12,777 bases of DNA, from positions 1-12,777 of the forward strand of contig QAXH01000855.1 of assembly GCA_004335635.1 (NCBI GenBank), written 5' to 3'. Both the position numbers and the translations under genes were made by a program. Source of the stretch: Chloromonas sp. AAM2 (taxonomy: Eukaryota; Chlorophyta; Chlorophyceae; Chlamydomonadales; Chlamydomonadaceae). This document shows positions 1 to 8,622 of this stretch, piece by piece; position 1 is the first letter of the stretch, and every line of letters starts with the position of its first letter. Under the pieces are notes generated by a model. The model was not told the origin of the DNA. It worked only from the letters and a program-made list of their open reading frames with translations, and did not search any database.

Positions 1-1572
1 TACCATTGCCAGGGGCATCTCTATGGTCTCATTTGTGGGCATGGCACGACACAACTGTCTTTGTGGAGATATCGTTCCGCGTGGTATCAAACCCACTTTA
101 CATTGGCTGTGATGATCATGTGTTGTGCGTCAGCCCGTGTAATACCCAAGTCAGTCCACGCGCCTCAGTGGACCGGCTAAAGAGACAAAACAGCCAGCAA
201 ACGATCAGCAGTTGCCAGACCTACACGGGTAAACAATGGTCACGTCACCAAACACCCCAGCAATTCAAGACATCAGGGGTATGGCAGCAGGTGTATGCGC
301 TTAGCTGTCACCAATGAAAGTGGATACCACACTGTTTGGGATGGATGCGCCGGAGGAATGCATGCGCCAGAGGAGTGACATTACAGCCTGCTCCGACAAC
401 CTGGCTGTAGTCCTGCCAAAATTGCAGGGTGAACAACGGGCCAGGCAGGATCAGTTGCCACAACTGAACAGTCAGCACGGTGCGTTGTTCTGACCTACTG
501 CAGCCATCAAAGAGGAGGATGCGCAGACAACAAGTCAGTGCGATTAGTGCACATTGGTACTGCAACATTCAGCATCAAACACACGTATGGCTGCAGAACG
601 AGGATGCTGCCATGAAACACAAGGCTTGCATGTCAATGGCCGGTCGCCAACTGCAGCCCAATAAGGTCTGTAAGCTGACAGAAAATAGTCGGTCGCATGT
701 TAACAGGTCAGCACAGCGCAACAGGCTCGCGAGTTCAGCACATGGGTCGCATGGGTGGTGGTGGGATCATGTGGTCTGGTGGCATGTGCATGTGAGGGTG
801 CATGCCTGGTGGCGGCATGCCTGGTGGTGGCATGCCCGTAGGAGGCATGCCAGGGGGCGGGGGAGCATGCCAGGAGGCATGCTGGCAGCCCGTGTAAAGA
901 AGACGTGACTACCAAGAGAATAATATACCTTCATGCACACAGGCAAAGAGTGTCCGCATTAATGTCAGTCACTGGAGCAACGTAGCTCAACGCGGGCCTG
1001 CATGCAAGGTGGTATATACAACTCTAACCCGGCATGATTACAACGCATGATGTCAGGTCGTGCACGGCGGCACAGTTCTGTAATGACGACTACGTGTGCC
1101 GTCACGTAGGTACATGATGACCCGCAACCGTTTCTAACGGGTCGGTTGACTGGCTGGAGATGGCCCTTCCTGAACAATCCCAGTTGCTGCCACAAAATTC
1201 TCACATACGCTGCTGCCACGCAGATTACGTACCGCTAGTCCACAGCCAGGGCCTTTGCAGCTTCAACCCGAGCAACTATCTCCACCCCGTTCATGCAACA
1301 CGGTGCTCAAAACTGCATCCAGTGCAGAGAAGCAGAATCAGGCTGCAGCGGCGGCCACGTTTTCAAACCAGGGGAAGGGCATGGTCAGCCTGAGACACTG
1401 GTAAATTTGTCACCAGACGGATTTTCTGCTCCCCTTGAACAGGTGCGTGCACAGCAGTGGTCTTTTTAAAGCACCTCTGCTGTGAACCAGGCTGTAGCAA
1501 GACTTGACCGGCTTCACTGCCGCTGTCACAGGACCACGCAGTTCTTCAAGACCTCTGCGAGCCGTCAACACC
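1..1572. other. Intergenic region upstream of eIF5
   Basis: No gene could be identified on either strand. The open frames here are short and have no recognisable domain. On the + strand a frame enters at base 2 and stays open to a TGA at 110-112, with a TGTAA at 138-142; it could be the end of an upstream gene, but the peptide was not recognised and is too short to call. A glycine/methionine/proline-type repeat lies at 741-888 and is listed separately. Other TGTAA words occur near 669, 893 and 1079. The last 190 bases before the eIF5 start contain no ATG, which fits a 5' leader. No clear TATA box was seen close to the eIF5 start. Confidence 0.5.
741..888 (+). repeat. GC-rich 15-bp repeat tract (GMPGG-type)
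   Basis: Imperfect repeats of about 15 bp carry six GCATGC palindromes at 800, 815, 830, 845, 865 and 877. The first four are spaced exactly 15 bp apart. Read on the + strand, one frame gives Gly-Met-Pro-Gly-Gly units, a composition seen in flexible tails of some chaperones. The frame is broken by a TGA at 792-794 between an upstream Met/Gly-rich part and the repeats, and it closes at a TAA at 896-898. It may be a decayed coding tail or simple sequence; no complete gene is supported. Confidence 0.6.
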
Positions 1573-4500
1573 ATGGCGACCATCAATATCGGAGCGTCAA
1601 ATGCAGACGATGCCTTCTACAGGTGGGGCTGCCGACCGCTACTCGGTGCGGCCGGCGCGGCTATTAAGTGCTTGGACTTGTGCTGATGCTTGTGTCCGTC
1701 CGTGCTCGCAGGTACAAGATGCCTAAGCTTGTTGCGAAGGTGCGATCTGATACTTTTCTCTTGATGCCAGCTTCTGTCAAGGTCTGGGAGGGAGTTTTCA
1801 GTCTGAGCTAAATCCTTGCCATGGCTTGCTTTGCAGATTGAAGGACGCGGCAACGGCATCAAAACCAATATTGTGAACAACGTGGACATCGCCAAGGCAC
1901 TGGAGCGTGCACCAGAATGTGGGTCACCGGCTTGCCTGACAAGTGCACTCATGCAAGGGTATGCAGCATACTTATCTCGTTCAAGCTTCTGATGCTTTGT
2001 AGCAGCAAACGCTTCATGCCTGATACATGCTGATGCCCCTGTGCAGGCATGTAATGGATCACCATCTATCCCCGCTGCGACTGTCTTTACATTGCCAATT
2101 TATCTGTCCTTCCCCAGATGTGCTCAAGTACTTCGGGTGTGAGCTTGGAGCTCAGACCAACTACGACAAGGCCACTGGCATGTCCATTGTAAACGGTGCA
2201 CATGACATGCGCAAGCTGATGGAGCTGCTGGAGGGATTCATCAAGAAGTTTGTGCAGTGCTACTCCTGTGGCAACCCTGAGACTCACATCAAAATTCGCA
2301 AGGAGCTTCTGCACCTCAAGTGCAAGGTAAGGAGGTGAAGGGCAAACTTATGCACAATCTTTCTGCTTCGTGTCAGTGGCAGGGGATGCAAGTGCAAGGT
2401 AAGGGGGGCGAGGCCAGTCTGAGGCATGGCCTTTTTCTGCTTTTTTTTCCAGGTTTGTACAAAGCACCCAAGTTGTGTTGTTGTTACGCAGGCATGTGGC
2501 TACGTGTCCGACATTGATCCTCGCCACAAGCTCAACACGTTCATTCTCAAGAACCCTCCAGAGAATAAGATGAGCAAGGAGGAGAAGAAGTGAGTGTCGG
2601 TTGTGGGCAGTTGTGTGGTGGGCGTCGGGTACAAGCATGTTGCAGCTGAACATCCTCGTGCCTTCGGGGCTGCAAGCAGTGTGCTGTTCAGTGCTGTGCT
2701 TGAGACTGGCAGTCTCTGCACATCACGTCATCATGGATTGTGCATAATGGGTTTCCTCATCGTAAGTGGACTTTGCTTGTGTTATGTCGGCTGTTGCTGC
2801 TGTTCAATGCTTTTGCATCGCTGGTCATGCTGCTCTTGACTTCAGGCTGAAGAAGGCGGAGGAAGAGCGTCTGCGGGACGCTGAGAAGGCAGAGAAGCGT
2901 GAGAAGAAGGACAAGAAAGAGAAGAAGGAAAGGAAGAAGTAAGCTGGGTGTGAAGCTCGGGTTGGAAGCAGGTTTTCGGTGTGAACTAGAGAAAGCAGGA
3001 CCAGGCATTCTAGTTTGGTGCAAAAGGGCAGGGGCAGCCATGGTTTATTGCCTCACATGATCAATGCCAGGAGGTAACCTGGTGGAAGTGTGTTTTCATG
3101 AGTTGCATGTGGATTGTTTCCACTGCACTTGAGGCAATCTCAGGCTGCGACAATTATTGATTTAGACAAATAGGGCATTACCACATGCACTACGCCGCTC
3201 TATTGTTAACTGACTGACACATGTTTGTCTCGTGTGTGGTGCAGGGAGAAAAAGGCCAAGGAGGGAGATGAGGATCCCGACAAGGACAATGATGTGGCTG
3301 CTGAGTCATCGGTGAGTACGGCTCAAATCACTTGCATAACTTGTTGAGTCGGGTATAGGCTAATGAATGCCATTTGTGCGTGTCCTGTAGAGCCGGGTAG
3401 GCTAACCGCGGGCGCTGATGGTGCTTTGTTGAGGTGTAAGCTTGGCTGGCCAGTCGCCAGGCCCATCAGTTTCAAGATTTGATGCTGCATGTGCGCAGGA
3501 CAACGACAGCAACGATGAGGACGACGACGGCGTTGTGTGGATGACCGACACCTCGGCAGAGGCAGCCAAGAGGCGTGCCGAGGTGGGATACGAAAGGACG
3601 TTCATACTTTCAGGAGCCAGGCATACAGTTCCAGGCGTTTTGCATGCCATTTGTTACAACTGGTTCATCATTTTGGAGTGCTTCAGCCATCTAGGTACTT
3701 GCCTTCATGTCAATGCTAGTGGATGTTTCAGTTCTCCGCACCTTGGCATGACAATGTGTACGCATAGCTTGCTGGCCTGCTGGTTGGCTGAACGTTTGTC
3801 TTGCTGTGCGGTCTTTGTGTCCTCACAGGAGCAGTTGTCTGCTGCCACCGCGGCCATGGTGACCCAGGGCAATATTGAGGCGGAGGAGGAAGCAGCCCGC
3901 AAGAAGGCGGAGCGCGAGGAGCGCAAGAGGGCTGAGGAGGCAGCACGCATTGAGGTGGGGCCTCTGCTGCATCAGCCAGCCATCAACATCTTCCCATATC
4001 AGTCAATTGCTGCTTAACGGCACATGACCCCTTAACTTCCAACTGGCTATTGAGTTGCGTGTGACTCAAAAGGATTGGCTGAGTCATTGAATGCGGGGTG
4101 TACATTCCTGCATACAGGCTGAGGCCGAGGCTGCCCGAGAGGCCGCCCGTTTGGCTGCTGAGGCTGAAAAGCTAGCCCTGGAAGAGGCCGCCACTGCTGC
4201 TCACACCGAGAACGTTCAGCGTGTGCGAGACGTCTTGGCATCAGATGCCAAGCCAGCGGCTGTGGCGACCGCTGTCAAGCAGCTCACAGCCCCCAACCTC
4301 GCCGGTAAGAACAGCAAGCAGATGGCTGACCTGTTGACCAGTGGTCACGAGTCTACGTCCATGAGTGCCTTTTTTCAGTCTTATGCAGCAACTGGTTCAA
4401 TCGCTTGACCAGTTGGCATGCTGGCAGAGTGCTGGCAGAGTTGGCAGAGAGTTGGCAGAGTTGGCAGAGTGCTGGCAAAGTTGGCAGCTATACGGTATTG

Positions 4501-5071
4501 TGAAACTACTTTGTCTTGTGCAGGCAAGATGGTGGTGCTGTACGAGGCTCTGCTGGGCAATGCTGCAGCTGGTGAGAAGCTGGGCGACCTCATCAAGGCC
4601 AACAAGCCCATACTGCTGGCGCTGGCACAGGATGCCCCGGGACAGCTGGCGCAGCTCATCGCCATGGAGCACTTCTTGGCTGGTAAGCGCGTCATTTGCA
4701 GCCATAACCTGCTGCATACACACTCTATCAAAACGCTTGGCTACGTTTCAAGGCGCTTGCATGGAACAAAACTCTGCATGATGTTAAGTAGAGCGACTGT
4801 ATCATGACCTGTGCTCATTGTCGTGCTACGTCCATGCTTTTTTGGCCCTGCAGTTGGTGCGCCCGAGCGTGTCAAGGAGACACCCCTGGTGCTCAAGATC
4901 ATGTACGATGAGGACCTGGCTGATGAGGAGGTTATCCTGGCCTGGGACGGCAAGAGCGATGCTGCCAAGATTGTGGGTCTCAGCCCAGACCAGGCCCAGC
5001 CTGTGCGCCGCGCTGCTGCGCCCTTTGTCGAGTGGCTGCAGGATGACGAGGATGAGTCTGATGAGGAGTGA
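1573..5071 (+). CDS. EIF5: Eukaryotic translation initiation factor 5 (eIF5)
   Basis: eIF5 is the GTPase-activating protein for eIF2 in the 43S/48S preinitiation complex, acting in the cytosol in start-codon selection. Coding exons, all with GT-AG borders and matching phases: 1573-1622, 1712-1739, 1837-1918, 2118-2326, 2492-2589, 2846-2938, 3245-3311, 3499-3582, 3829-3954, 4118-4304, 4524-4682, 4854-5071. They give 466 aa, slightly longer than plant and animal eIF5 (about 430-440). Residues 15-20 read FYRYKM; R17, split by intron 1, aligns with the catalytic arginine finger R15 of human eIF5. [16 protein letters not shown] and the zinc ribbon C101-x2-C104 / C122-x2-C125 complete the N-terminal eIF2-beta-like fold. 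A Lys/Glu-rich linker follows (about 150-210), then the plant-like VVWMTDTS motif (221-228), an Ala/Glu helix (about 255-308) and the W2/MIF4G-type C-terminal domain (about 310-462). That domain carries acidic/aromatic boxes DEEVILAW (418-425) and [11 protein letters not shown] (452-462), which in the family bind eIF2-beta and eIF3c. The start ATG sits in a good context (ACACCATGG) and matches the family's N-terminus. Splicing is inferred from homology and was not tested against RNA. Confidence 0.95.
4411..4488 (+). repeat. Minisatellite in eIF5 intron 10
   Basis: The intron between the exons ending at 4304 and starting at 4524 holds about seven to eight imperfect copies of a 9-12 bp unit of the form (GT)TGGCAGAG, sometimes with an inserted TGC. 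It ends about 35 bp before the acceptor. The array creates long spurious open frames in several frames because the units vary in length. It is non-coding in the spliced transcript. Confidence 0.85.
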
Positions 5072-5118
5072 GAAGTTGCGCGTTAGTGCTCTGGGATTAC
5101 GTGTGGCAATGAAAACAG

Positions 5119-5154
5119 CGCAGGTTGCAGGATGCTGCCGCAGGTTGCAGGATG
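5119..5154 (+). repeat. Tandem 16-bp repeat in eIF5 3' UTR
   Basis: CGCAGGTTGCAGGATG occurs at 5119-5134 and again, identically, at 5139-5154, with a 4-bp spacer. It lies about 50 bases after the eIF5 stop, inside the inferred 3' UTR. It may be a recent local duplication. Confidence 0.85.
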
Positions 5155-5216
5155 TGGACAAACTTGATGTGAACGTTTGATAGCAGCACAATAGGCCATA
5201 AACCATTTTATCCATG

Positions 5217-5265
5217 TTACAATGAAAAGAAAAAGATGTTTGCCAGTTCTGGGACAACATTGTAA
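5217..5265 (+). promoter_or_regulatory. eIF5 polyadenylation signal within an inverted repeat
   Basis: TGTAA at 5261-5265 is the first such pentamer after the eIF5 stop, about 190 nt downstream. TGTAA is the established polyadenylation signal of chlorophyte algae such as Chlamydomonas and Volvox. It forms part of CATTGTAA (5258-5265), the perfect inverse of TTACAATG at 5217-5224. The transcript could form an 8-bp stem around a 33-nt loop that holds the repeated core TTTGCCAGTTCTGGGACAA. Use as the poly(A) site is inferred; the inverted repeat is directly visible. Confidence 0.65.
5230..5257 (+). repeat. Dispersed 28-bp repeat, copy 1
   Basis: A run of five A followed by GATG and then TTTGCCAGTTCTGGGACAA. 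It differs by one base from the copy at 8623-8650 and by a few bases from the inverted copy at 8895-8922. The core contains the small palindrome CCAG-TT-CTGG. It lies just before the eIF5 polyadenylation pentamer. Confidence 0.85.
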
Positions 5266-5525
5266 GGCGCTGCAGCATTACAGCATTGTACGGTTAATGC
5301 GCTGTCAGCTTGCAATCGTGTGCAGTCCATAGCCTAGTCGACCTGCTCGTCCAATCACGAAGCCAAGGCTATGCAGATGACACTAACTGGCTTGCCAGAG
5401 GTCACCCAGTGCTATGCCTTCTTAACTACTGCGATCCTACGTAGGCATTACAGAAACGACAGTAGATCAATGCTGGGACCAAGTACGCGTAGCAACGCAT
5501 ACATGAACCGGGGGTCGTCCCCAGA

Positions 5526-6047
5526 ATGACTTTTCCGTACAACAACATTGGAATTACAGTGCCAACGCCCGTGACAACTCCAGCGAACAGCGTCCTCCGG
5601 GGCGAAGAGGACGAACAGAGGGCGCTGATGTCGATATGTAGCCATAGGATTAACAGGTCACACAAACGTTATTCTCACTCTGACGTCATTGGCATTCGCA
5701 CATCATTCAGGGTCATTCAGAGGCGAAATCACATAAAGGGTGCCGCGCCCTCCGTTCCCACGCCCGCCTGCTGCCGCTTGGCCTTGTGTAGGGCAATGCA
5801 TGTGCCTGTCATGCAGCCATGCATGTGCCTGCCATTCAGCCATGCATGTGACTATCATGCCTTGGAAAAAAAGGTAAAAAAAATCTTTGCTGGTCTTCCT
5901 CACCGCGCCCCTGTGCTGCGTACTAAGGCACAACAAGCTCAGCGACAACAGCAAGCGCAGCAAGCTATGGAACACCAGGGACTGGAGCCGCACCAGATTG
6001 AGGCAGAGCAAGCGCTGAACGACCCGGCGAAATACGTGCAGGGTTGA
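5526..6047 (+). CDS. Hypothetical open frame, doubtful
   Basis: An uninterrupted ATG-to-TGA frame of 173 codons with no recognised domain. Its last 39 residues are rich in Gln and Ala (for example AQRQQQAQQAMEHQ) and end DPAKYVQG; this part looks the most protein-like and follows a pyrimidine-rich stretch that could be an intron end, with a CAG at about 5940-5942. The middle crosses a 23-bp tandem repeat, whose length is not a multiple of three and which is probably not translated. If a gene exists here, it is more likely a spliced gene whose final exon lies near 5943-6047 than one continuous frame. A chance open frame of this size is also plausible. Confidence 0.2.
   Translation: MTFPYNNIGITVPTPVTTPANSVLRGEEDEQRALMSICSHRINRSHKRYSHSDVIGIRTSFRVIQRRNHIKGAAPSVPTPACCRLALCRAMHVPVMQPCMCLPFSHACDYHALEKKVKKIFAGLPHRAPVLRTKAQQAQRQQQAQQAMEHQGLEPHQIEAEQALNDPAKYVQG
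5794..5862 (+). repeat. 23-bp tandem repeat, three copies
   Basis: Units at 5794-5816, 5817-5839 and 5840-5862 share the form CCATGCATGTGCCTGYCATKCAG, with the third more diverged. Each contains the palindrome ATGCAT. Unit length is not divisible by three, which argues against coding use. Confidence 0.85.
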
Positions 6048-6060
6048 GACGAAGGACACA

Positions 6061-6110
6061 ATCAGACACTCACATGACATATCGTATCAGACACTAACGT
6101 GACGTATCCT
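6061..6110 (+). repeat. 25-bp tandem repeat, two copies
   Basis: Two units, 6061-6085 and 6086-6110, both begin ATCAGACACT and continue with a variant of (C/A)ACRTGACRTATC. Four or so bases differ between them. No associated gene was seen. Confidence 0.75.
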
Positions 6111-6936
6111 TCGTTGTGCGTTGATGTATCCTGCATCTTGTGCATGCCAATCAGCACAATTTTTGGACCATTTGCACATGTTTTCACGCCCCATTCTGGG
6201 TCTAACAAGGTATGCGGACAGGATAGCACCTCGAGGGGCTGGCCACCACCACTACTATCCTGGTGTGTCGCAATCCCCTTCACATGTAGGTTGGACGGGT
6301 TGGAGTCCCTCCCCTCTTGTGACTGTCATGCAGCCAGTCGGCAGGATGGCCTTGGCTGTGCTCTCACATGAGTAGATCGTAGAGCAGATTGACTCGAGGA
6401 CAGAAGCAGATGAGCAGCGGTAGGAAATGTAGCCTCGCTCGTCATGAAAAACAAGGGCAGGCAGCTGCTCGGGATACTGGCTGGCAGCTGCGGGTGGGCT
6501 GATGCACTTGCACGATCATAAAGCCAATGTAGGGTGAGGTTGATACCATTTTTAACAATCTCTAAAAGGACAGTTGTGTCTTGCCATGCAGAAAGGTATT
6601 ACAACTGGTTGAAGCTTGGTTGTCCGTGGTGCGGCATAAAACGCCACTAGCAACAAGGCAAGAAATCCCTGACCAGTCGCCCCAACCAGCCATGGTCAAT
6701 GTCTGCAACCTTTTCGCTACAAGTGACTGGTGGGTGGTCACCTGACTCGGGCGGTGTATCTTTCAAACAATACGCAATATGTGTGTTGAAACGGTCGACG
6801 CACGTGAACATCCTTTTGGCTTTGGCTGGAAGGCTGGCGCTGGAGGCGCTGTGTTAGTCCAGTAGCAACAAGCGTGTGCGCCGACGCATCTGCACATACA
6901 GAGCTTGCTGGTGCTCCTGCCACGCCTACTGACAAA

Positions 6937-8057
6937 ATGTCAAACCAGGACACTGCACCGTTCTTCGGCTTCATGGGCGCAGCCTCGGCCCTTGTTTTCT
7001 CCTGTGAGTGCCGCATTGTTTGCCTTGCGCCGCAAGGTTGACAAGGGCGTTGAAGGTCACCACCTTCATGTCAATTTCGATCACAGCTGCTGGTGGCGCA
7101 CCTCGCGAATGCAGGCATGGGAGCTGCGTATGGCACGGCCAAGTCAGGCGTGGGCATCGCCAGCATGGGTGTCATGAGGCCGGAACTGGTGATGAAGTCC
7201 ATCGTGCCTGTTGTCATGGCTGGTGTGCTGGGCATCTACGGGCTGATTATTGCTGTCATCATCTCAACCGGAGGTAAGTGGGCTTGGCGGGCAAGAGCGG
7301 GTTTGGAAGTAGCATAGCACTGATCGCAAGTCCGTGTTTAACCATTACGCGCTCGGATCACGACGCCTGTGCTATGCAGTTAACCCCGGAACATACCAGC
7401 TGTTTGACGGCTTCGCGCACTTGGCCTCTGGCCTGGCTTGTGGCCTGGCGGGTCTCGCAGCTGGCATGGCCATCGGCATCGTGGGCGACGCGGGTGTCAG
7501 GTGAGCAGCAGCTTGACGCACATTGGTTATCAATCAACTCTTTGTGGCCCTTCTGAACATCCTTGTTGGCCGTCGATAATGCAGGGCGAACGCACAGCAG
7601 CCCAAGCTGTTCGTTGGCATGATTCTGATCCTCATTTTTGCCGAGGCGCTTGCTCTGTACGGTCTGATTGGTAAGCGCCACATCATGCTACGTTGCATGC
7701 ATGGCCTACGCGCCAAAGCTCGAGTGGCAACTGCAAGTGCCTTTTGCCCAGCCCATGCACATACTGCATGCCACTTGCTTACAGGGGTTGTGACATGAAA
7801 CGATGAGCAACACCTACGTTTAGATTGCACTCTCCGTCTGCATACCCATACCCATTTCCTGTCCATCAATGTGCAAATGCTCTCTGTCCGGAAGCGTTGG
7901 AAGCCTTTCTCATGGTGCTAACTACTGCCAATGGGTAAGATGTCCCGGTCCACTTGCTGCAACTGTAGTTGGCATCATTCTTTCGTCCAAGGCTGGGAGC
8001 GGCGCCAAGACCAACGGTACAATGACACCCCCCCCAGCAGGCCGCTTGTACTACTAA
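6937..8057 (+). CDS. VHA-c: V-type H+-ATPase 16-kDa proteolipid subunit c
   Basis: Subunit c forms the proton-carrying rotor ring of the membrane V0 sector in vacuolar and endomembrane H+-ATPase. Coding exons 6937-7003, 7115-7273, 7380-7500, 7585-7670 and 7969-8057, with GT-AG introns and phases that close exactly, give 173 aa. Four transmembrane helices are visible at about 9-30, 50-73, 85-110 and 124-150. Family signatures include [10 protein letters not shown] (7-16), [20 protein letters not shown] (25-44), [20 protein letters not shown] (44-63), [20 protein letters not shown] (108-127) and [21 protein letters not shown]136 in helix 4 is the conserved proton-binding glutamate (E137 in yeast Vma3). 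The helix 2-3 loop is about three residues shorter than in Arabidopsis. The 19-residue tail after SSKAG, ending in AGRLYY, is longer than the usual few residues, so the C-terminus is the least certain part. The ATG has A at -3 and matches the family start. Confidence 0.94.
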
Positions 8058-8231
8058 TCGTGTGCAGCCCTTCTGTCACCACGTACACCAATGTGCCGGT
8101 TGTTCTACAGCAGCACACCTCACAGCTTCATGCTGTTCAGCCACAGTTGCCAGTGCCCAAGATGCGTTGGCAAGCCGGCAGGTGTTTTGCGATCATCGGA
8201 TCAGCACCCATGATAAGGGTCTTCTGCGGGC

Positions 8232-8293
8232 TTATCTGGACTGGTTTTATGTGGAGAGCTGGTTTTATCTGGACTGGTTTTATGTGGAGAGCT
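8232..8293 (+). repeat. 29-bp direct repeat with 33-bp period
   Basis: The 29-bp sequence at 8232-8260, beginning TTATCTGGACTGG and ending GGAGAGCT, is repeated without change at 8265-8293. The four-base spacer GGTT makes the period 33 bp. The copies are identical, suggesting a recent duplication within the inferred V-ATPase c 3' UTR. Confidence 0.9.
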
Positions 8294-8601
8294 TATGTTA
8301 TGGCTCTTGTGGACCATCACGGCCCATGACCATCGAGCTGTAGTCCTTGCCAGTAGTTGAATCAATGAAACCTACTGTCACCAAACCCTCGAGTACCTGG
8401 GCCAAGAAACTCTGCAGATTGTCCATGAGGAGAGGAAACGGTTTAGTACAAGCTCCGCTTTCTTTTGGAATTGCTACAGAGTAGACGCTGTGCCTTTCTG
8501 GTACAAGTTGGCTGCCACGGCATATTGGCATCTTGATTGTCAATGTGCTGGAGTTGCATCAGACACCAAACTCAGCTTTACTGACTACTTGAAACGTTTC
8601 G

Positions 8602-8606
8602 TGTAA
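8602..8606 (+). promoter_or_regulatory. Candidate V-ATPase c polyadenylation signal
   Basis: TGTAA, the chlorophyte polyadenylation pentamer, is the first occurrence on the + strand after the V-ATPase c stop. It is followed within about 20 bases by copy 2 of the dispersed 28-bp repeat. Use is inferred from position only. Confidence 0.5.
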
Positions 8607-8622
8607 CATTCTGTCATCAACA

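Larger units (their letters stand above)
5266..6936. other. Intergenic region between eIF5 and V-ATPase c
   Basis: No gene was recognised on either strand. The region contains a 173-codon + strand open frame (5526-6047), listed separately, and two tandem repeats. On the - strand, frames near 5426-5665 include a hydrophobic stretch (LFAGVVTGVGTVIPMLLYGK) but lack a recognisable family or clear exon structure. The V-ATPase promoter should lie toward the right end. The nearest AT-rich words (ATAAAA near 6638, a T/A-rich stretch near 6550) are about 300 bp or more from the start codon, so no core promoter element can be assigned. Confidence 0.5.
8058..8606 (+). other. Candidate 3' UTR of V-ATPase c
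   Basis: The first TGTAA after the stop is at 8602-8606, giving an inferred 3' UTR of about 550 nt, long but not implausible for an alga. It contains a 33-bp-period duplication (8232-8293). A - strand open frame at 8298-8543 (81 codons from ATG, containing NLQSFLAQVLEGLVTVGF) overlaps it antisense; it resembles protein in composition, but no family was recognised and it is not called as a gene. Confidence 0.4.

Noticed and set aside
3442..4017. A 191-codon + strand open frame inside eIF5
   Set aside because: It reads through eIF5 exons 8 and 9 and the introns between them; only the exon parts match eIF5.
7934..7968. A strong donor-like GTAAGA close to the acceptor of V-ATPase c intron 4, hinting at a small extra exon
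   Set aside because: The four helices and phases close perfectly without it, and any insert here would interrupt the conserved GLIVGIIL of helix 4.
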